Below, one piece after another: positions 43,490 through 57,012 of a DNA stretch of 64,000 nucleotides. Each line of letters opens with the position of its first letter. Position 1 is the first letter of the stretch. Location: positions 310,001 through 374,000 of the forward strand of contig JAKSZP010009193.1 in the NCBI GenBank assembly GCA_022478985.1, read 5' to 3'. The position numbers and the translations under genes are program-made. The notes beneath the pieces were generated by a model. The model was not told the origin of the DNA. It searched no databases and was given only the letters and a program-made list of their open reading frames with translations. The stretch comes from Massospora cicadina. Its lineage: Eukaryota > Entomophthoromycota > Entomophthoromycetes > Entomophthorales > Entomophthoraceae.

Positions 43490-44680
43490 TGTTGAATCCC
43501 CATCAGATTCCATGAGCTTTGTCATTACTCAAGGCTCAAAGAAGGATGGTGTACATTGGGTAGTCATGGATTGCTGATGTTAAACAAAATAATCTAAAAA
43601 GGCCAGTACCCTTCCTTAAATTGATAACTCCCTCAGCTTTTGGCATCTCAACAATTTTCTCAGCTATAGAACTCGCCAGCGATTAATGGAAAATGAAATT
43701 GCCGCAAGGATAGGAAGTGTGCCTTAATATTAAGATAAGTCTTATTTAAGCTAACTCACATGCCTGAGGGTTATAAAATGGCCTTGCAACTTTCAACGGC
43801 TATGAATGGCTTATTAGGAGACCTCAAGAGGTCCTGTATACAAGTTTACTTAAATGACATTATGGTGTTTTCTTGTACTTTTAATGAAAACTTCAGGCAG
43901 CTATAAGAAGTCCCCAAATAAAAAGAAAGTTGCTTTCTTGAAACTTAAGACCTTCAAGTATAATTTCTTCCAGTAAATATATATAGCTTTTAAATCACAA
44001 GGTGACATTAGAAGAGATATCTTTACTGTCTTACAAGGTTATTGTAATCCAGAAGTTGTCCTAATCAAATACCACATATTATATACAAGTGTGTCTCAGG
44101 ATGGTCAGCTATTATCTACAATTCCCTTTTTTTGAGATGGCTGAACCTTTGGTTTATTTATCCAACTAAGAAAATTAATTTTTATTCAGAGGAATCATAA
44201 CTATTAACTTTTGATTTTTTTAATTTTTTTAAAACGGCCCCCATGAATACATCCTGCGTTTGACAATCATTTCATACTTGATATGGAAATGAGTGATGTA
44301 GCAGTTTAAGCTATACTAGTGTAACTCAATAAAAACCAAGTTAATCAATTCTATGCATACTTCAGTAAGACTTTAACCAAGGCAGAGAGGAACTATAACG
44401 GCATGGATAATAGTGTTTGGCCATACGATTGACCATCAAGAATTTCCGCCCTTATATATATGGGAACCAGTTTAATTATTGTTTAATAAAGCCTCACTGA
44501 TGTGGTTGAAACTGAATGAAGGACCCTATGAGCGACTTTCTCAATGGAAATTAAATTGTGATCATATGATTTCTCCATTATTTATCAAGTGGGTCAATAA
44601 ATCAGACTTCCAATATGCTGTTCCAATTACCATGCAAACTTATGCGCTTCTTAAAAGATAGATTACAAAATAATCAGACA
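43490..44680 (+). pseudogene. Gypsy-D reverse transcriptase and RNase H remnants
   Basis: RT: HMPEGYKMALQLSTAMNGLL then GDLKRSCIQVYLNDIMVFSC (about 43810-43875). The active-site box is YLND instead of YLDD, the same Asp-to-Asn change as in Gypsy-C. RNase H: FSKTLTKAERNY near 44370 and IKNFRPYIYGNQF near 44440. Stops and shifts throughout. Confidence 0.7.
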
Positions 44681-44879
44681 ACCTGATGCGTGGACCTATA
44701 AAACATTAAAGTTTAGTACAGATTGAAGAGAATAAACAACCAAATTTTTATCAAAGAAAGCCAAGTATAAACAAATTGGAACTTCCTGTCTTCCTTATGT
44801 ACGCCCCTCATCCAGGACTTATACCATTTTAAAGTTGCATATCATTGTAGGATAAAGTGCCTTTCAGAAGACCTACCAA

Positions 44880-45862
44880 TGGCTTAAAGGTCAATGATAA
44901 TAGGAGGGTATGACTAATCAATATATGATGTTCTTAACTCTTGTCACGTTTGTGCCAAGCATGACCCTCCCAACCCAATATTTCAACATTAAGTAGTAAA
45001 TCTAACATCATAATTTGTAAATGTCAGTATTGACTTAAATGGGTCATTACCAACTGTAATGTATGGTCAACGTTAAATCCTTTTAGATGTATATAATCAG
45101 AAAAGTGAGTTGAGGCCACTTTATATATATTTGTGGCATCCAGGGCTACCGCCTCTTTCCTGCACATAAAATCTTAACCTGGCATGGTAGCCTGAAAGTC
45201 CATCTGTAAAAATATGGTATAAATTTTGTGTCATAAGTGTTTACCAAGACAGTTCTTTAATGATATACACCAAGATCTCATTGCTCCCAACCATCCCACT
45301 ACCAACGGAAAGTGGAGCGGATAAATGGTACTCTTATTTCCATAATATGTTAATTGGCCCATAATGACCCTTCCAGGTGTAAAGAGCATCCCTGAGGCCT
45401 TAATGTCTTAATAGGTAAGCTACCAATGGATGATATAGATGTCCAAGCTTTTAGCTATTTATGATTGGGATTCAATAATATCCTCCATCTTGAAGCCCAA
45501 ACTGGAATTGCTAACTCCTGACGTTGTTTGTCTGGCTATGATAAAATTGTCAGATTAAGTTTTTAGGTTACAAAACCTAGTAGAAAAATCCTTGAGTTTC
45601 ATTATTCAAAAGGTATTTGATCAATCATAAATTGAAGGCCAGTTCTACCCAAATATTATTTAGGATATTAAGCGCTTTTCTACCACTAAAGACCTGAATG
45701 AAAAGCCTATAATCTTGATCTTTTATGGTCAGGACCCTATAAAGTAATTTATTGATGTAGACCATTTAATCCATAGCTTATATTAAAATTGGGTCCTTAT
45801 TAACCAAATTCATGTAAGATTTATTCAAAGCTGTGCGCCCCCACAGCAAGAGCTTGAGGGGG
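44880..45862 (+). pseudogene. Gypsy-D integrase remnant
   Basis: VCAKHDPPNP near 44950 is the end of the zinc-binding region; VSIDLNGSLPTVMYG follows, and DLIAPNHPTTNGK near 45275-45315 is the catalytic second Asp/Glu neighbourhood. The pol tail IHSLYxNWVLINQIHVRFIQ matches the ends of Gypsy-B and Gypsy-F. It closes with the polypurine run agcttgagggggg. Confidence 0.65.
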
Positions 45863-45865
45863 GTC

Positions 45866-46350
45866 GTTGATTGATATGATAATCAAGTTGGCTCAGGTAT
45901 GAACTGAGCCATAAATGAATGAACCTTATACAACAGAATCTACAAATTATTGAAATTATTAATCAAAAGAAAATGACAAGGGAAAAAATGTACATTCAAA
46001 TTTTGAAAGACCCCACCTAGGCCAAATGATTTGACAACATCATATGATAAAAAAAATTCCCCATAATTAGGGATGAACTTGACAACAAGGTCTACAACAT
46101 TCATAAATAAAGCATATACCAGCTAAAAACTTAAACGTTCCTTGATTTTATTTTTAATAAAGTACGCTCTATTTAATATCTTAACTATTTTTATTTAAGC
46201 TAAATTGCATATTTGCCTTATTTAATACAACCTTCAGTAAGAGCATTAAGTTATATGTACTAATAATCCTGAAGCCTTCAAGAGGCCGGTCATATAGATT
46301 GCAGTTGATAATACTAATATTAGATAAAAAAGGGACTGAACTTAGGTAAG
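45866..46350 (+). repeat. Gypsy-D 3' LTR (approximate)
   Basis: Follows the polypurine run. Shares aaaatgacaagggaa and ataaagtacgctctat with the 5' LTR but is strongly diverged. Confidence 0.55.
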
Positions 46351-46389
46351 GTGCCCAGGCGGAAGACTTCACTAGTTGAAATTTTTAAA

Positions 46390-49300
46390 GGTCAACTCTG
46401 ATGTACCATTCAATCATTCCACTAATCCGTTTCACTCTGGGTTATATGGAGCATCCAACACACCTTTGATATCCATAAGTTCATTCATAATGGGTATAAC
46501 ACTGAAGTAACATTTGGTTCCACTGTTGTTAGGAATGACTTGAGGCAAGCCATGATTAAAAAACCATGTTCTAAGATAAACTTATCAGTAATATATGCAC
46601 CAACACGATTAAAATCTCTTGTTTTGACTCATCTAAATAAGTGATAAATTGTGACATTTGTATATCTAACTCCTCCAGTGCTGACATTAAGTGGACCCAT
46701 GGAATCTATGGAAACTTTATGCCAAGAAAATTCTTGGTCACACTAACCAATAACATATCCTGTATTATGTAGCTTATTTACTGGCATATGTCACAACAGA
46801 AAATAACTTTACTACATTATAGTCAGATGACTTCTAGTAAAATAACTTATAATCCATTCATTAGTTATTTATAGTCACCATTAAAAATGACCTTGTAAAC
46901 AGCACTTATTATTTTAGAACGCTAAGACAGCTCTTGAAAAATAAATATATTATCTTTGGTTACCTTGTATAATTGTCAAGTTTTCATTTCATTGTATTTT
47001 ATGACCTTCTTCAACGCAATTGTTTTTTTAAGGTTCAAACCCTAATTTTTAGTTACCAATTTTTGGAGTAAATCATTGATTAGTTAAGAACAACTAACAT
47101 AGCGTCTAAATTGATAATAGATTATCAAGGTGTTTTGATCCTGATCTTTGCTCAATATCACTTATAGGCTTGACTCTATAAAGCTCACTGTGTTAGTCTT
47201 TCCTCCAGTCTCTACTATTCAACCAGCGTAAAGATGCATTATCAGTAATGACATTGAATTTTGTTCCAGGTATATAGAGTTGAATTACTTGAAGGCACAT
47301 CTAACTACAAACACTCCTGATTAGTTACTGTATAATTTGATCAGTTTTATAGGAGTTTTGATCGCATAGTCTACCATGGAGTTCTTCCCCATTATCATCT
47401 ATATGGCATAAATGGCACCTTTTTCTTAAGTAAAACATCCATATGACTAACTGGTTAATAAATTTGGATCCTTCATAACTTAGTTAGTTATTAGAGCCAT
47501 CCAAATATTATCAGATAATACTTAGGCCCTTTCAATCCATAAAAGCCATTTTTGGATTTAAAACAGATTAGTTAGCTGATCTGCCACATTTGAAAGGTTC
47601 TTTTAAATTAGCAAGTGTAGCCAACCATCCTTAGGAAACCTGTACCTTTCAAAAATCAAGATTTATCATCCATTAATTTTTCAATAATTCTTTGCTGAAT
47701 CCATGTTCTATCTGCTTTGATAAAAACTAAAGTATTCCAATTCCTTTTACTAAATGTGTCATTTTATGACTTAATTTTTTGGCATGAAGCTTCTTTTTCT
47801 AGAAGTTTTATTCAAATTCTCCAAATTAGTGTTAAATTATTTATTAAAGACATTAAAGTATTCTAAACAAACTAACATGTAGGATAATTTCACATCAGAT
47901 GAAAAGTTATTCATTACTCTCTGAAAAGTGGCAGGCATGTTGCATAGGCTTTTTACAACTTTTTCTTCTGTCATAGCCCTTGTGCAGTTATAATGGAACA
48001 TTTTTTGGTCCTCAGGTGGCAAATAGATATTCTAATATCCAGAAACGAGGTCATTGATGAGCAGAAGAATTTAGCGTTGCCAAGATATTTTAATTCATCT
48101 TCTATTTCAGTCATAGAGTATGTACCTTCTTTGTGATTATCTTCGATTTTAATAATCAATTACAACTAAATTAAACCATCTATATTTCCAATAAAAATCC
48201 AATAGAACAGCGACCTGAGGATGGAACAAGCGTTCCATGTTTGAGCAACTTGTCAATTTCTTTGGAGATCACTGCCTCAGATCTCTCAATTTTTGATAGG
48301 CTATATTATAATTGGTTCAAATATTAGTACAATTATAATAACATTCTTAGCAAAACCAGGATCATCTACATTCTAAACAAATGCCACATGGTATTTATAA
48401 AGAAGTTTTTTACTACTACTTTTAGTGTTATGTAATATAGTTAAGTGCTCTTGATCAACTACTACATGCACCTTTTGGCCATTTTTCCTAGTAATAGCAT
48501 TTTTTTCCAGGGTTTTATAATAATGAAATTTCCTTATATCCAATTTTGGTATGATATGACGAACATGACGACATGATTCTTCTCAATTTAAATTTATAAA
48601 ATCACATAAATTATAAACTAATAACTTGTTTCTTCCAAGGCTCTAAAAATTAAAATCCCTAAAGCTAACGAAAAATATAATCTTAATCTCATCCATGAAG
48701 TTTTGATAATTAAATATAGTTGCATAAAAATTCCAGCATCAGGACTGTAATAACTTCTTTTACATTCCATATTAGATGTTTGTTAGTGATTTGACCTTGG
48801 GTTACCTCAATTTTCTTTAATTTATATGTGCAAACTTTGGGCTCATTTTGCCAAGTAACTTTTAATGAATAAGGATAATAACATCATGCATATAAAATTT
48901 CACAAAGTTGAACTGTTTACTTGGTAAAGTCTCCATTTTTGATTATATAACGATGACAATGTTTGACTGTGAACTTACAGTATAACCACTTACAAATCAC
49001 ACTATATGCCTTATTTTTAGATGAACTCTATGACAAAGAGAATGTCATAATTCTGATTTGTTAACACTTTTGATGAAGAATTTAAATTAGAAATATAAAA
49101 AATGAAGAGGAAAGGTACTATTTTCTCCAAATGAGGTAATGTAATTTGGTACTCAATCCTGTATTCCTTTCAAAGCTTTAGATCTGGCACAATTTTTATC
49201 CTATCAATTATTTTGTTTTTGACAATGCTGATAGTAACACCACTATTTATGATAGCCTGTAATTTCATTTGATAAGCTAAAATTCTGCATAAACACACTC
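46390..49300 (-). pseudogene. Gypsy-E pol remnant on the minus strand
   Basis: Read on the minus strand: protease near 49270-49000 (INSGVTISIVKNKIIDRIKI, active site INSG); RT near 48350-47840 (EGTYSMTEIEDELKYLGNAK, KCSIITAQGL, NMPATFQRVMNNFSSDVKLS), with the YLDD position reading CLEY; then RNase H; and integrase near 46480-46400 (DAPYNPExNGLVE). The order is correct for one element running right to left, abutting the 3' LTR of Gypsy-D. Its own LTRs were not found. It is the most decayed pol in the window. Confidence 0.65.
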
Positions 49301-51211
49301 AGAGTATTGGCAAAAATGTTAACTGTGATATAGAGGTATAATAAATTATAAAGTATGAACTAATCTCTGGATATATATGGAAATGTGTCCCAGATAGTAG
49401 TAAAAGTGCGGTGAAATATTAATGATGAACTTTGTTCTGTAGCAATCTTCCATAAGCTTTTGATATTTCTTGGTTTATCATTTATTTGGAGATGATAAGG
49501 CCAACCTACTCCCTAGAGACTTTGAGTTAAGTCAACATAATCTTGTATCAAGGAACACTTTTCTATCCTGGTGCACAATTAGATTCAAAGGTCAGTGCAT
49601 GCTCATCAACAAAAAAGTCAGAGAAATTTAATTCTTCTATAAGCTTTCTTAAGTGGAACTTGGCTATATGTAATATATAATGTTACTTATTTTTACTGAA
49701 ATGACTTTTTTTAAATCATTCTATAATCTTTCTCATGATAGCATATAAGGTTTTCTTAGTCTTTAGTCTTTTTGTGCCAGAAATATAAAGAATATTTTTC
49801 AGTTATTACATATTGTTGGTAATTCAAATGAAGCTTGTTTAACTATCTTTGAACCTCTGGTTTCTTTTTTGTTCTCAACGATTTGGGAGAACTTTTGCCT
49901 TAGTGGAAACATATTTTGAGTTGTTATGATTCAAATCTTTTTTCTAAATTTTTAATTTTTTGGCGCATCAAAAACAGACGCTTAATTTTAGGTACTATAC
50001 CATTTATGAAGTAGAATTATTGGTAATTAACCTTCAACCATTGATTAATGGAGATTTCAGTAGGTCTGTAATGCTGATTGCATGATGATGCAAGATTTAA
50101 AGTCATACAATGCATTTTCAGCAGCATATCAGTGCTTTATTAGTAAAAGACTATTAGAAAAGGCCCTGTTAATTAATTTTATGAACTGGATTCCACAAAT
50201 TCTTGTTTTTGTACAGCCATTCGTTAGGACTTCTGAATTCCTTAATTATTGCATCTTTGGCTTCGTAATAAAACCAATTCTCCTCACTCAACTGATGTAA
50301 CTCCAGATTTTGACAAATTTTTTTAGGAACTTAAATACAGTGTCAGATTTGGGCAATCACAATAGCCATACATGGTCATTTTAACAATTTAAAGAATGCA
50401 GGAACATTATACAATGAAATGCGGGGAGTTCTAGTATGTTGCAAAAATATTCAATAATTATAGCCTCAACAGTTGAATGAGGTGTTTGGATAGAAAATTT
50501 TTGCAACTGTAGTGTTATCAGGAATTATCTCATGATTTTTGAAAAGTGGCGGGAAAGTTTCTAGCAAGCTAAATGCTTATGGAATTGTTCTCCTCTTCAA
50601 ATGAATGAATAATAAATTCAAACAACTCAGCCTCTTGATTTTCCATTTAAGAGCAATTGCACTTGCGTTATTTAAACTTTTTAATCATCTCATAATTTCA
50701 GTTTTTAAACTATTCCAAATTTGATCAAGCTACCATAACGGGTGAATTTACCCAAATTAAACTTCTTAATTTGATTTTAATGTACAATTCCTTGTGTCTA
50801 TCAAGTTCTTTTTTAGAACAGAAATTTACCAGGTAGTTCGTCATTAGGGTTTGCAACAAGTTATACTTCTTTGTCCACGAAGTCCAATATATGTTTTAGT
50901 GCTTTCAAGGTAGCATAAGAGGATGACGACAAGGCATTTTATTTGACAATCTCCAACTCTCTTAAGGCATTTTTAATCTATTAATGAGTAGTACCCAATG
51001 GTGTTCTTAATCTCCTTGGTATTATAGCACCAATGACCTGTAGTGAGAAACAGTGTGAAACTTTTAATGCCTACCAATGCACAAGTTCATTATACTGAGG
51101 CAAAATATAAAAATTTCGGTTTATGATGACAGCTATCAAAGTCAAGCCTATGGAGAAGTGCTTTACCTGCAAAAAAGGTCTACATGAGAAATAGATTAGT
51201 ATAGTGTCATG
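49301..51211 (-). other. Probable gag region of Gypsy-E, unreadable
   Basis: Gag and 5' LTR of Gypsy-E would lie here. No knuckle, capsid motif or LTR could be read with confidence; the DNA is AT-rich with dense stops in all frames. Confidence 0.3.
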
Positions 51212-51883
51212 TGTCAGACAATTACAAGTTTGATGTATTGAAAAGAGTGGTTAAGAGGTAAATGATGAAAAAGTTAGCCAAAAGACTCCAGTCAATTCCT
51301 GGTGGAACCCCTCAAATTGGGTAACATTTCTATTAATAATCGGGCAAACAAAATGAGTTTGGGCGTCCAGATTGCACTGAATTGTCAGCTGAATCTGGGG
51401 GAGTTCATCAGAGGCTTCTATACAGGCCACTTCTATTTTAGTACAGCCTACACTGCAGAGACCGGCCCCTTTTATAGGGTCAGAGGGGGTCCAAAATGTG
51501 CAAAAAATTTCCAGCTGACTGATTGGGCAAAATATATCAAAACCTTACCACATGGATCTATCTTACCTGACCTCCATCAGCCATCCCATCAAAGTGAAGT
51601 GAGTGTCCTGAACTCCAATAGGTTGAATCTCAATATTCCCTAATTTGGACTTTACTAAGCAATCTGAACTTTGAGCCTTGGAATCTTAAATACTAAGTAT
51701 TGACTATTCAAGAGGGCTCATTTCTTACCCCTGCAGCAATTAATAAAGTATATAAAAATACAGCTTTCTAGTATTTTAATGCTTTATTGTTTTCTTAAGT
51801 GGTGCAGATTAACCCCCAAATAAATTGTTGGACTTTAGGTGCAAAAAGCACCAGTGAGCATATGAAAATCCTAAATTCCAACA
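51212..51883 (+). repeat. Gypsy-F 5' LTR
   Basis: Nearly collinear with 57013-57687. The 113-codon open frame inside (51302-51643) is not considered a gene. Just after it, ttgtcctcactaaag (51887-51901) is a mutated version of the primer-binding site shared by Gypsy-B, C and G. Confidence 0.92.
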
Positions 51884-52069
51884 ATTTGTCCTCACTAAAG
51901 AGAGCAGTACACCACTTTAAAACCTATTAAAAATTAAGCTTTGTGGGGAAACTACCCCTAACAATCTCCTCGTTTCAGCTGAGTCTAGGATCGCTGCATT
52001 AGAACTACAACTGGCTAGTGCCTTGTACCAACTTAAAACTTGAGCTTCACCCCTCTCAAGGGCTTTATG

Positions 52070-53300
52070 GAGCCTCTCCCACCATTCACAAAACCCCTTT
52101 CAGGACAAGTTTATCCTGGGCGAAGGCAGTATTGCAACCTTTCTTTTTGTGTATGAATCTGCGATATAAGGAGCAACTAACCAGCAAAAAACTCAAAAAT
52201 ATCCTTCCAGCTTGAGTCATATGGCTCAGGAAGTAATAGTTCCCAATATGGCCACACTTAGCACCTGGGCGGAGATGAAAGAAGCGCTTATTGACGAATT
52301 TGGATCCCTAAAGAGTTTACAAAGGCAAAAACAGGCCTTTAGTGCCTAAACCTGAAAGAGGGAGAATCAATTTCCTCTTTTGTTGAGCGTTTCTATAATT
52401 TAGCTGAACCTCTGTTGCTTGCCAAACTGCTACCTCTAGATGATGCCATTTCTGCAATCATGGATGGCTTTGCGTCGCATCACCCATATAGCAATGCATA
52501 TTTATGCAGTCAAGCGCACCTTTTGAACATTATAGCATATTAAAGAGGCTCTTCTAGCAGTGTCTGACTTTCATGAAATTGAACTTATGCAAAAATCTAT
52601 GAGTATAGAATCTACTTTACATCCTCCAGCCACTTCAATGGCTATCTCCCTCAGGAACCATTTTTCTGCAGAGCTGCAGTGACGAGATGCTCTTCCACCA
52701 TGTGAGGATAGCCCAAATATAATGACTGAGATGTGGCAGTGCCTCCCCTTAATCTTCACCACAATAAGCTCAGTTGGTGAAAGCAGTCTCCCCTTTACTT
52801 TTCCCATCTTTTTCTTTAGAGATGCCTTCTCAAGTGGTTTCAAAGTTGGCTCTCAAGCCTAAACCCCTTTCTTGGGTGCCAATAGCTCCCACTGACAATG
52901 GGTTAGATGACCAGGTCACAAAAGCTAAACCGCCTGTTTCACCAAAACTCACCGCCACTGATCAACCCAAAGCTGGTGTAGTTAAAACATCCACTTCCAC
53001 GACGCTATCTCCCTTGACCTCTCATCCAGCTAACTCTAGTCTGCAACCTGTTTCCATGAGGCAGCACAAACCCCCTACCTTGATGGTCAAAGATCGAGAT
53101 GTGAGAAGTCTAACGCTATCCCCAATAGTTAATAAGGTGAAGGAACAACCCCAGGATCTATCCTGCCATAAGGGAATCAAAGACCCTACCTCACCCCCTG
53201 TGGGCTCCCTAACATGAATTGATAACCCCTCTGATGACAATATGAAGGGGGTGGTGAAGATGTGGGTCATTATGTTTTAGGATTCCCAGGTGAAGTGGAG
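52070..53300 (+). pseudogene. Gypsy-F gag: capsid region and Pro/Ser-rich C-terminus
   Basis: FQDKFILGEGSIATFLFVYE, SHMAQEVIVPNMATLSTWAE and MKEALIDEFGS parallel the Gypsy-B capsid (FKDKFIPGEGSIASFLYVYE, RMAQEVMVPHMDALSTWSK). The frame breaks near 52345. From 52774 to 53217 a 147-codon open stretch is rich in Pro, Ser, Thr and Lys, with no folded-domain signature; it sits where the linker between gag and protease should be. No CCHC knuckle is visible. Confidence 0.75.
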
Positions 53301-53559
53301 GTACCTGACTGATTGGACATGGAGAATGTGGATTAGGCTAAGATCCCTCGACAAACTTATCTCTGGCAAGTGTTGAGGGGTCATGAGATTATTGAACCGC
53401 CTGGGACACTGGCCAGCTCATTGCCACATTTATCCAATCTACACAGTGTGTTCATACCCTGCAGTCAATTCAAGAAAAATACCCTAAAACTGCCAAACGA
53501 CTTTCCTCTACTCTCCATCTAAAGAAGGTCCTCGCTCTTCCTCTCAATTTGGGTGGATT

Positions 53560-54110
53560 TTTACTAAAGTGGAGGTCGTCATTAATGGGTGTAGGTTAGG
53601 ACTATCCTTGACACTGGGTCCCCTGTGAATGTTGTGTCATCCAAACTTATGAAAAAATTAATCTGACCCTTGATCTTAACTATATAGAGGAGTTTGGAAC
53701 TGCGGGGCTAAACAACACTCGCGCCATTGGAGCCTACTATTGTTTGCCCATTCTTTTTGGGAAGCTCAACTTGTCAGCTCCAGCGGTGGCCTTAGACAAC
53801 AATACCTATTATCTACTTATGGTACCCAGTTCATGCTTAAATAAGAAAGAGTTATTAACTTGAAGCAAGGTTATCTCCTTTGCTTTACTATGAGGCTCCT
53901 CTGATTCTGACAAATGATGGGCTTAATAAAAAAATTATGCTCGCACAGTTGAGTTCCCCCTTCCACCTTATCTTTACAATATATTATGGCGGGAAGGCAT
54001 ATGAAAAATGTTGCCTCAATCAGTTGACGCCCTTGAGAGTATCCCTTTCTATGCTTCTTAAGAGGTAGTAATTAAAGCGGGTGAACAACGGGTAGTTGAC
54101 ACTAAGATTA
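53560..54110 (+). pseudogene. Gypsy-F protease
   Basis: ILDTGSPVNVVSSKLMKK (catalytic DTG near 53610), then LELRG/FGTAG-like text and a GTQF-like end near 53830, in shifting frames. The aspartic protease processes Gag-Pol. Confidence 0.7.
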
Positions 54111-54439
54111 CCTTACAAATCCCCCACAACTTCTTATTGCACCTAACCAGAATTGATGGAGTTAGTCCTTTGGAGCCCAGAGTTTTGCTGATCCTGCTAG
54201 AACCTGCCTATCAACGACATATCAATATTTCTTCTAGGGGAATCTCATAAGAATTTGGTTGTAAAAGGCATCAGTAGATTGGAAAAAGCATGCTGATTCC
54301 CCTTGAGGAAATAAAACCAGTTCTGTGTATTGGATCTATGGCGGATATGGGCTTACCTGCCGACTAGTCTTTATATACCATAACTTCTGTTCATATCTCA
54401 GATTAACTAACCCCAGCTGAGCGGGATAAAGTTCACACC

Positions 54440-55800
54440 TTACTGGAGTCCTATAGCGACATCTATTCCTCTGAAACCAATTATGAGCACATGAAGGGTT
54501 GGACTCATACTATTGACGTTGGTGATGCCTGGCCTATCTGCTCCAAACCCTACCGCAATTCCAAAATTGAGGAGTTGCGGATTTAGATAGAGCTCAAACA
54601 GCTTCTGGACGCTGGGTTGTTGGTGCCTTCCCAAAGTCCATTGGTTTTCCCCGCTCTTTTGATAAAGAAGAAAATGGAGGTCATTGGGAAGAGATGGACT
54701 ACCGCATTAGAACAACCTCACAAAGAAGGACAGTTACCCTATCCCCGCATAAATGAAGCTCTGTCCCAACCCTCTGGGTATAAATTCTTTTCTGACATGG
54801 ACTTGGCTAGCGGATACTGGCAGATAGACCTTTCTCCAAAGGATCAGGAAAAGTGCGCCCTTATCTGTAATGAGGGTTTGTTCCAATCAACTTAACTACC
54901 TCAAAGGTGTGTGATTCGCCTGCTACTTTTCAGAGGGCAAGGATAACATTCTCCAGGACCTTAAGCTTAGCTGTGTGATCGTCTACCTCGATGACATCAC
55001 AGTCTTCTCCAAGACGTTCAATGAGCATATCACGCACCTAAAGGAGGTATTATAACGCTTTCAGGCATCCAACTTAAAGCTGAAGCCCTCTAAATGTACT
55101 TTCTTCCAAAAGAAGTTGGATTTTCTCAGGCACGCCATCTCACAAGGTGGGATACAACCTCTACAAGATAAAGTCAAAGCACTATCTAAGATGCCTGAGC
55201 CTAAAACCCTTCTTGACATCCAGGTATTCTTGGGCATGACGGGGTACTACCATCATTTATCTCAAAATTTGCCTAGCTCATTGAACCCCTCATCCGCCTC
55301 TTGGCTAAAAACAATCCTTTTCATTGTGGTGCTGAACAAAAATCTGCGTTTAAGACCCTGAAGGAGTTGCTGCAACAAAGGCTAATTCTCCGTCACCCTG
55401 ACTATGGCAAGACCTTCATGTTGTTCACAGATGCCTCTGACTACGCCGTTGGAGCTATCATGGCTCAGTTAGATGAAAATGGGGTCGATCATCCCATGTC
55501 CTAATTCAACAGAATGCATTCAAAAGCTGAGCGCAACTACAGCGTCACTGAGAAGGAGTGCCTAGCTGTCCTGCTCACTGTCAAATACTACCGCCCTTTT
55601 ATATATGGAACATCATTCAAAGTAATTACTGACCACGCCTTCTTGAAGTGGTTGCAAAATATATAAGATCCCACTGTGCGGTTGGCTCGCTGGGTTCTTA
55701 AGCTACAGCACTACATTATGACCTTTGAGCATTGAGCTGGGACGCGCCATATGATCATTGATGGGTTGAAGCAGCTGCTTTCCTTCATCTTGACAATAGC
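54440..55800 (+). pseudogene. Gypsy-F reverse transcriptase and RNase H
   Basis: RT: LKQLLDAGLLVPSQSPLVFP, LIKKK, YPRINEALSQPSGYKFFSDM, DLASGYWQIDLSPKDQEKCA, then after a shift near 54895-54930 VIVYLDDITVFSKTFNEH (catalytic YLDD at about 54984-54995) and PSKCTFFQKKLDFL. RNase H: FMLFTDASDYAVGAIMAQLD, KAERNYSVTEKECLAVLL and VITDHAFLKWLQN. A TGA at 55733 falls where Gypsy-G has the Arg of HRAG. Confidence 0.85.
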
Positions 55801-55959
55801 GAAGCAGAGAGTTGCATGCCCTCCTAATGACTCCTGACAAGTGGGCTGATGAAGATGAACTGGTAAAAAGATTTTAGAATGCACTCCCACAACACGAAGG
55901 TGAAGAGTGAGAATATACATTAGAAAGTAGGAGTAAATTAGTTACCCTATCTCCAGCCG

Positions 55960-56960
55960 TCAGAGCGATTGCCTGTCATCTTGGAGTCTCATAATATCAT
56001 GGGGCATGGCTGAGTACACAAAATATATGAGTGGGTAAAAAAGCGCTACTACTGGTAGGACATGATGGAAATCATAACTAAAGTTTTGGATGCCTTCCTG
56101 ACCTAAAACAAAATACAGCTTCATGACCTAATATCAATATCAACCCAAAACTCCCCAACGACATTTCCACGCCATAAGTTAGATGTGGCAGGTCCCATAC
56201 CTCAGACCACCAGCAGTAATCATTACATCTTGGTCGTAGTTGATCATTATACCAAATGGGCTGAAGCTGTTACCTCCCCGCTCATACTTCTAAGGCCACT
56301 GCCGCCTTTGTACATCAATATATTTTTACATGGCATGGTTGACTCCAGGTCCACCTTTGAGATAATGGGAAAAATTTACCTCCCAAGTGGTGAAACTCCT
56401 CGCCACCTCCATGGGAGCACAACTCTTCTTTGCCCCCTATAACCCATCCACCAATAGTGCCATAGAAAGATAAAATGGGACCCTGGTCTACATACTTCAG
56501 AAATTGGCCAACTCTGACCCTCTTCATTGGGATCTTTACTTACCCAGTGCCCTCATGGCCTACAATATCAGTTACCACCAGATCCTTAAAATGTCTCCAT
56601 TCTATGTGTTTTATAGCTGAGAACCTGTGGTGCCTGCTTTACTAGCCAAAGATGTCTTCTCAGCTAGGATTGATCCAGATCAAGCCATGAAGAAGTTTGC
56701 GCAGCACATCATCCAATTAAAATCTGAGGTGATAACCAATTTACCAAAAACTGCCACTAATGAGGGCCAAGCGGCCAATGAGCTCCAGCAAGTACTCCAT
56801 TTATTCCAAGTGACAGACTTGGTACTCTACTACACAACCAAATCATGCCTATAAAAGAAAAACTTGAGTCCATCTGGGAAGTGTTCTTAATAATCACCTA
56901 TAAGCAATGGGATGAGTACTCCATTAAATACCTTGCTTCTGAAGTTAAAATTAACTAAGT
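55960..56960 (+). pseudogene. Gypsy-F integrase
   Basis: LDVAGPIPQTTSSNHYILVV then DHYTKWAEAV (first catalytic Asp), YNPSTNSAIER-like text near 56440-56470 in a changed frame, and QKLANSDPLHWDLYLPSALM near 56500-56560. The C-terminal tail IDPDQAMKKFAQHIIQLKSE, TNEGQAANELQQVLHLFQV and DEYSIKYLAS (56660-56960) is the part that Gypsy-B keeps fused to its protease. Several shifts and stops. Confidence 0.8.
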
Positions 56961-57012
56961 GCATTGATGGTTGTTGCAACCTTATTCCCACTTACCACTC
57001 TTGAGGGGGTAA

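Larger units (their letters stand above)
37692..46350 (+). mobile_element. Gypsy-D: old, decayed Ty3/gypsy element
   Basis: Diverged LTRs (about 37692-38170 and 45866-46350) share the box ataaagtacgctctat and neighbouring text such as ttgccttag/ttgccttatt. Between them lie a collagen-like and capsid-like gag, a knuckle remnant, protease, RT, RNase H and integrase in the proper order. Every domain is broken. Ends are approximate and no target duplication was found. Confidence 0.7.

Noticed and set aside
51302..51643. 113-codon open frame as a gene
   Set aside because: It lies wholly within the Gypsy-F LTR, and the copy in the 3' LTR is broken.
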